DNA from: Cytophagales bacterium
GTDB taxonomy: Bacteria > Bacteroidota > Bacteroidia > Cytophagales > Cyclobacteriaceae
Reading direction: 5' to 3'
Assembly (NCBI GenBank): GCA_003541895.1
Contig: DPLR01000573.1
Coordinates: 1-10,356 of the forward strand
DNA: 10,356 bases
Part shown: piece by piece, positions 6,806 to 10,356 of the stretch
Layout of the letters: every line of letters starts with the position of its first letter
How positions within the stretch are numbered: position 1 is the first letter of the stretch
The notes under the pieces: model-generated
Seen by the model: only the letters and a program-made list of their open reading frames with translations
Database searches by the model: none
Told to the model about the DNA's origin: nothing
Program-made: the position numbers and the translations under genes

Positions 6806-7693
6806 ATGTTGGCAACCTCAACTACCAGCCTGTTGCAAAATTTATCAGTGTCTCTTTTTAGCAAGATATTGCTCATTGAGCAAGCCAATCTTCAGTCCGT
6901 TGTCGAAACACAAAACGAACAAATACAGCGCACACTTCTGTATGCACTCATTCCCGTGGTCGTTGGGTTTTCTTTTATTGTATTTGTGATTTACCGCGCC
7001 AAGCGAGAGTCTTTGTTTCGGCAGAAAGAGGCCGAGTTCAAATTATCGCTGGCCGAAAGTGAACTTAAAATGCTACGGTCTCAAATCAATCCGCATTTTA
7101 TTTTCAATTGCATGAACTCCATTCACCATTACATGCACAGCCATGACACTGCTGGCGCAGCCGACTATTTAATAAAATTTTCTCAGCTGATCAGGCACGT
7201 ACTTGAAACTTCCTCACAGCGAATGGTTTCCTTAGCCGATGAGGTAGAGTCATTAAAAAACTATATGCAATTAGAACAACTCCGGATGAATAATGCTTTT
7301 GAATTCAATGTTGAAATCCATAAGGAAATCGATCCAGAGCAAATTCATATTCCACCCATGTTGCTTCAGCCCTTCATCGAAAATTCCATCTGGCATGGCG
7401 TTAATCACGATGGCAAAACCGGAAAAATAAATGTGATGTTGGGTATAAAAGACGATCGGCATGTGCAGTGCATTATTGAAGACAACGGCACAAAGCCCGT
7501 AGAAAAAATGAGTCATGATCTGTCGCACGTTGTTAAAAAAACTTCGCTCGGAATTCAACTCATTCATCAACGGATGGAAACCATCAATCAACTTTATCAA
7601 TCAGAAGCCGGATTTATGCTGGAAGATAGGTTGAACGAACAAAAACAAATTTTGGGAAAACGCACAACCGTAACTTTACCCTTTGAAGATTAG
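6806..7693 (+). CDS. LytS-type sensor histidine kinase (His_kinase family), single membrane helix
   Basis: This 295-aa kinase belongs to the LytS/YehU group that pairs with LytTR regulators. A membrane helix lies at about residues 44-63 (LLYALIPVVVGFSFIVFVIY), followed by a charged coiled-coil linker (65-90). The His_kinase domain has phosphoacceptor H97 in RSQINPHFIFNCMNSIHHY, then NYMQLEQLRMNNAFEF and IPPMLLQPFIENSIWHG with N193. The ATP-binding domain has EDNG at 225-228, but the second glycine of the usual DNGxG is a Lys (EDNGTKP); LGIQLIHQRMETINQLY follows. No separate sensor domain is present: the first ~43 residues are the only extra sequence. ATG 6806 is chosen over a TTG at 6791. The stop codon is 6 bp before the LytTR regulator gene, so they form an operon. 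Confidence 0.92.
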   Translation: MLATSTTSLLQNLSVSLFSKILLIEQANLQSVVETQNEQIQRTLLYALIPVVVGFSFIVFVIYRAKRESLFRQKEAEFKLSLAESELKMLRSQINPHFIFNCMNSIHHYMHSHDTAGAADYLIKFSQLIRHVLETSSQRMVSLADEVESLKNYMQLEQLRMNNAFEFNVEIHKEIDPEQIHIPPMLLQPFIENSIWHGVNHDGKTGKINVMLGIKDDRHVQCIIEDNGTKPVEKMSHDLSHVVKKTSLGIQLIHQRMETINQLYQSEAGFMLEDRLNEQKQILGKRTTVTLPFED

Positions 7694-7699
7694 CTACCT

Positions 7700-8443
7700 A
7701 TGAATTATAAAGTTGCCATCGTAGAAGACGAAAAGCATCAGCAAGATCGATTAACGAGTTTGCTTGAAAAGTACCCGGAGTTTAAAATCATGGGTATAGC
7801 TCCCACCATTGACGAAGCAAAAAAATTATTGACCAGCCAAACCCCTGACCTGGTCTTCATGGATGTAATGCTTCCGCCACATACCTCTTTCGACCTGCTT
7901 AAAACTTTTACGCACATCCCCTTCGAAATTATTTTCACTACTTCATTTGAAGAATATGCCGTGAAAGCCTTCCGCCTTGCGGCCATCGATTATTTACTAA
8001 AACCACTGGTGGCCGAAGAACTAGCTTCTGCCCTTTCTAAATTCAAACAAAAAAATTCGTTAGATAACCGCACCAAGCATTTTCAGAATTTTATTAGCAA
8101 TGTACAAAACGCACAAGTTCCGCGCATCGCTTTACCAACCAACACAGGTTATATCTATATAAGTCCCTCAGAAATTGTTCGCTGCGAATCCGATGATAGC
8201 TATTCAACATTTTATACTACCGATAAGCGTCAATTGATTATTTCACGATCTTTAAAAGAATGTGAGCAAATATTATCCGATTATCATTTCTATCGGATTC
8301 ACAATTCACATCTAATCAACCTCAAGTACATCTCTGAATATACAAAAGATGATGGTGGTACCGTAAAAATGACGGATGGCTCTCAAATTGAAATATCGCG
8401 AAGACGAAGAGATGAATTTCTACGACACTTAAAGCATTTTTAA
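7700..8443 (+). CDS. LytTR-family response regulator (receiver + LytTR DNA-binding domain)
   Basis: This 247-aa transcription regulator is the partner of the LytS-type kinase just upstream. The receiver domain (1-~118) keeps the acidic cluster E9/D10/E11, phosphoacceptor D55 in LVFMDVMLPP, T80 and K101 in DYLLKPL, so it should be phosphorylatable. The LytTR domain (about 140-247) is recognised by YIYISPSEIVRCESDDSYST, RSLKECEQIL, FYRIHNSHLINLKYI and the basic end ISRRRRDEFLRHL. LytTR domains bind paired short direct repeats about two helical turns apart. Three bases after this gene's stop codon begins an array with a 21-bp period, which makes it a natural candidate binding site. The targets are unknown. 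Confidence 0.94.
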   Translation: MNYKVAIVEDEKHQQDRLTSLLEKYPEFKIMGIAPTIDEAKKLLTSQTPDLVFMDVMLPPHTSFDLLKTFTHIPFEIIFTTSFEEYAVKAFRLAAIDYLLKPLVAEELASALSKFKQKNSLDNRTKHFQNFISNVQNAQVPRIALPTNTGYIYISPSEIVRCESDDSYSTFYTTDKRQLIISRSLKECEQILSDYHFYRIHNSHLINLKYISEYTKDDGGTVKMTDGSQIEISRRRRDEFLRHLKHF

Positions 8444-8446
8444 ATT

Positions 8447-8527
8447 ACCGAATTCCAACCCAAACCCACCGAATTCCAACCCAAACCCACCGAATACGAA
8501 TTCGTCCTTTTCCGAATACAATACCCG
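8447..8527. promoter_or_regulatory. 21-bp-period direct-repeat array, candidate LytTR operator
   Basis: Four units with the core CCGAAT begin at 8447, 8468, 8489 and 8511, a spacing of 21, 21 and 22 bp, so all lie on one face of the helix. Units 1 and 2 are identical over 21 bp (ACCGAATTCC then AACCCAAACCC). Unit 3 keeps ACCGAATAC and contains the palindrome ACGAATTCGT at 8496-8505. Unit 4 is TCCGAATAC. The array lies between the LytTR regulator stop codon and the start at 8557. The binding role is inferred from period and position. Confidence 0.6.
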
Positions 8528-8556
8528 TTTATTTTTGGATTGTAAATCATTCGCAC

Positions 8557-8820
8557 ATGGCAAAAATGACGGCTTCAACCCATATCATTAAGGGTTCTCT
8601 TTGGCTATACTTGGACAATCAGCAAATCATGAGCAACACCGATGCAGTGGAAGTAGAACTAGAAGAAGGAAAAGACTACATCATCCACTGGTTTGTGAAA
8701 GGTGGCGCAGGTACTCAATACTCATTAACAATATCATCGCCCAAAGAAGCTCAATTTCACTTAAACAAAATGCTTCAGGCTTCAGGCAAGGATGTTGGTT
8801 CATTGCAATTTGGAGCCTAA
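8557..8820 (+). CDS. Small protein of unknown function, probably beta-rich
   Basis: I do not recognise this 87-aa protein. It has no signal peptide and no membrane helix. The sequence alternates in a way that suggests beta-strands (GSLWLYLDNQQI, AVEVELEEGKDYIIHWFVKGG, TQYSLTISS) followed by one helix (KEAQFHLNKMLQASG), so a small beta-sandwich with a C-terminal helix is plausible. The ATG at 8557 follows the 21-bp repeat array by about 30 bp with no Shine-Dalgarno sequence, which is usual in this phylum. A second ATG lies three codons later (8566). The next gene starts 35 bp downstream on the same strand and ends at a terminator, so the two are likely cotranscribed, possibly under the LytTR regulator. 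Confidence 0.75.
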   Translation: MAKMTASTHIIKGSLWLYLDNQQIMSNTDAVEVELEEGKDYIIHWFVKGGAGTQYSLTISSPKEAQFHLNKMLQASGKDVGSLQFGA

Positions 8821-8855
8821 CTGTTTGTGTACTCACTAACCAATTATTAATAACT

Positions 8856-9611
8856 ATGTCTGATTTAATCTCGTACCAAAAAATCCCCGGTGCACCCGCT
8901 CAAGGAGGGCGCGGAGCACCACCTGCACTCGATCTGATTTACAATTACCTCAACGAGCCCGGCTTACGAGGTATGTCAGACCTAACGTTGGGCGGCACTT
9001 TTCCTACGGAAATTTTTCGACTCAGCAAGATTGCTTTCGGCAAACAATTCTGGTATTGCTATGATCGAAAGAATGAAAAAGTATTTCTCGCGTTAGAAGA
9101 TGCCTACTACGGGTGGTCGAGAAAAATGACGGTGAAACAAATTCCGTCCCTTCCCGACAACGATGTCCTTCACCGGTCGGGTATAACTTTTGCGTTTGAT
9201 GACAAGCACTATGATCGCACCAACAAAACCGATGTTGATCGGTTTATGCGGTCGCATGTTGATCCTCCGCGAGCATCACGCACAATCAACTCGCGTGACG
9301 TTGTGCGTTTGGGCAAGGAGTTCGTAAAAACATTTGGAGGGAAACAACGAAGAAAAGAATACTGCTATTACCCACTGGGGTATTTTGAGAATTTCCAACT
9401 CGAAACCAAGCGATGCATACTCGATGAATTTCTCGCGCAAGGCAAATTCAAATACATCCGCTATTTTTTCGGGTTAGACAAAACGCCCGGACACAAAGCC
9501 AACCGTATGCGAATCATCCTGTTTCCGGTGGATAACAAAAGTAAAGTCCACCCCATTATATTCGGAGGGGGAGGCAGTGGTTCACAGGCCTCGTTTCCTC
9601 CACCGCCATGA
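8856..9611 (+). CDS. Protein of unknown function with Pro/Gly-rich ends
   Basis: I do not recognise this 251-aa protein. It begins MSDLISYQKIPGAPAQGGRG with a Pro/Gly-rich N-terminus and has an aromatic, charged middle (KQFWYCYDRKNEKVFLALED, DAYYGWSRK, KEYCYYPLGYFENFQLETK). It ends in a low-complexity tail, FGGGGSGSQASFPPPP. There is no signal peptide, membrane helix or T9SS domain. The frame is open upstream to 8601, but that part overlaps the previous gene, and ATG 8856 comes 35 bp after its stop. The C-terminal tail looks flexible and could be a linker, export or interaction segment. The gene ends five bases before an intrinsic terminator, closing a likely two-gene operon with 8557-8820. 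Confidence 0.8.
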   Translation: MSDLISYQKIPGAPAQGGRGAPPALDLIYNYLNEPGLRGMSDLTLGGTFPTEIFRLSKIAFGKQFWYCYDRKNEKVFLALEDAYYGWSRKMTVKQIPSLPDNDVLHRSGITFAFDDKHYDRTNKTDVDRFMRSHVDPPRASRTINSRDVVRLGKEFVKTFGGKQRRKEYCYYPLGYFENFQLETKRCILDEFLAQGKFKYIRYFFGLDKTPGHKANRMRIILFPVDNKSKVHPIIFGGGGSGSQASFPPPP

Positions 9612-9615
9612 TGGT

Positions 9616-9644
9616 AAAAAAAGCAGCGAAAGCTGCTTTTTTTT
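9616..9644 (+). terminator. Rho-independent terminator
   Basis: The stem AGCAGC (9622-9627) pairs with GCTGCT (9632-9637) around a GAAA tetraloop. It is preceded by a run of A (9616-9622) and followed by eight T (9637-9644), so the stem can extend through A-T pairs. It starts 5 bp after the stop codon at 9609-9611. The A-run on the other side would let it work in both directions, but no minus-strand gene reads into it. Confidence 0.93.
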
Positions 9645-9655
9645 GATAGATAAGC

Positions 9656-9671
9656 CTGCCTATATTGGCAG
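9656..9671. repeat. Short inverted repeat just before the membrane-protein start
   Basis: CTGCC (9656-9660) and GGCAG (9667-9671) flank TATATT. The right arm ends one base before the ATG at 9673. It could be an operator or a small hairpin affecting translation, but a 5-bp stem is weak evidence. Confidence 0.3.
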
Positions 9672-9672
9672 T

Positions 9673-10308
9673 ATGAGTTTCAACTCTCAGTACTTAGCTT
9701 CCATTGTATCGGCCCTTTCGGTGCTGCCGGTCTTAATTGTCGGGGTTGTCTATTTTAACTCCCTGCCAACGCTGCTAAAAAGAGCATTATTTCTTTTTTG
9801 GTTGGGTTTATTCACTGATCTATTTGGTTGGTATTGTTACTTAACCAACAATGCCAGTGCTAACATCATCGCTTTCAATTGTTACATGATCCTTGAGTAT
9901 TCCTTTTATGCCTGGTTCGTTGGTCAAGTCTTGTACGATCATAAGAGGAGTATACTTTTAAGACGAGCTTGGATTGTGCTTATACCACTTTGGTTTCTCA
10001 CTATCCGCATGGATGAGAACCACCGATTTTTTAGTTTAACAATTCAAATTTTGCTGTCATTACTTTTGAGTTTCTGCATACTGCGGCACGTTGAAAATGA
10101 ACGCGAGCCCTACGGTAAGGCAGTCTTTTGGATTTTGCTTGGTTCTTTCTTCTATTATTTCTGCACATTCTTTTTTATGGGATTCCTCAACGTGAAGTTC
10201 ATCTTAAAAATTTGGCACATAAAAAACATTGTAGGCATTACCAGCAACGCCATTTTTTTCTATGGATTTTGGATAGAGACACGAAAGCAAGCCCGTAAAA
10301 TGACCTAA
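9673..10308 (+). CDS. Seven-helix membrane protein, related to the protein at 4942-5628
   Basis: This 211-aa integral membrane protein has about seven hydrophobic helices: IVSALSVLPVLIVGVVYF, RALFLFWLGLFTDLFGWY, IAFNCYMILEYSFYAWFV, AWIVLIPLWFLTI, FFSLTIQILLSLLLSFCIL, VFWILLGSFFYYFCTFFFMG and WHIKNIVGITSNAIFFYGFW. The last two match the pattern of the protein at 4942-5628: FW-x4-G-x3-Y-x4-F, then W-x2-[HK]N, with a similar SFY stretch in helix 3, so I read them as one family. The frame is open upstream to a GTG at 9577, but that start would lie inside the preceding gene and read through the terminator; ATG 9673 begins directly before helix 1. It is alone in its transcription unit within the window. 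By analogy a histidine kinase gene may follow outside. Confidence 0.78.
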   Translation: MSFNSQYLASIVSALSVLPVLIVGVVYFNSLPTLLKRALFLFWLGLFTDLFGWYCYLTNNASANIIAFNCYMILEYSFYAWFVGQVLYDHKRSILLRRAWIVLIPLWFLTIRMDENHRFFSLTIQILLSLLLSFCILRHVENEREPYGKAVFWILLGSFFYYFCTFFFMGFLNVKFILKIWHIKNIVGITSNAIFFYGFWIETRKQARKMT

Positions 10309-10315
10309 CCATTTG

Positions 10316-10356
10316 ACCGAATTCCGGTCAAAACCTACCGAATTCCAACCCAAACC
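10316..10356. promoter_or_regulatory. Second 21-bp-period repeat array, cut by window edge
   Basis: Units start at 10316 and 10337, again 21 bp apart. The second unit (10337-10356) is identical over its 20 visible bases to the first unit of the array at 8447-8466. The first unit differs and forms an inverted repeat, TTGACCG-AATTC-CGGTCAA (10313-10331). Like the first array it begins a few bases after a stop codon (10306-10308). More units may follow past the window. Confidence 0.55.

Noticed and set aside
8447..8527. CRISPR array
   Set aside because: Units are contiguous at 21-22 bp with no unique spacers and no cas genes nearby.
9577..9672. GTG start extending the 9673 membrane protein by 32 residues
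   Set aside because: It would overlap the previous gene and translate the intrinsic terminator; ATG 9673 sits directly before the first helix.

Overview
The window looks like chromosomal DNA of a Bacteroidota bacterium, probably of the Cytophagales type. The evidence is a protein ending in a type IX secretion (T9SS) sorting domain, LytS/LytTR and NarL-type two-component pairs typical of the phylum, starts without Shine-Dalgarno sequences, and moderate AT-richness. The genus cannot be told from the sequence. No insertion sequence, phage gene, tRNA, rRNA or CRISPR array was seen.

Layout. At the left edge (1-1325, +) is the 3' part of gltD, the small subunit of glutamate synthase. Converging on it (3444-1409, -) is a secreted protein with about 14 beta-propeller blades and a T9SS tail. 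It is split by a 2-bp duplication at 2092-2095 and would be 677 aa if repaired. Next (5628-3567, -) is a tightly packed operon: a seven-helix membrane protein, a HisKA_3 histidine kinase and a LuxR/NarL-type response regulator. The divergent intergenic region 5629-5821 holds a perfect 41-bp palindrome.

On the + strand follow a receiver domain that has lost its catalytic residues (5822-6163), a TerB-like protein (6180-6596), an overlapping 36-aa one-helix membrane protein (6593-6703), a LytS-type histidine kinase (6806-7693) and a LytTR response regulator (7700-8443). Three bases after the LytTR stop codon begins an array of four CCGAAT-cored repeats spaced 21, 21 and 22 bp. It lies in front of two genes of unknown function (8557-8820 and 8856-9611) that end at a strong intrinsic terminator. 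A second seven-helix protein (9673-10308), apparently of the same family as the one at 4942-5628, comes next. Right after it a second array with the same 21-bp period starts and runs off the window edge.

How it may fit together (inference). The window is dominated by signalling genes. The 21-bp period equals the spacing of the paired direct repeats bound by known LytTR regulators such as AgrA and ComE. The two arrays may therefore be operators of the LytTR protein encoded here, with the 8557/8856 pair and whatever lies past 10356 as targets. The seven-helix protein with its kinase and regulator looks like a three-part sensing system in which the sensory role sits in a separate membrane protein.
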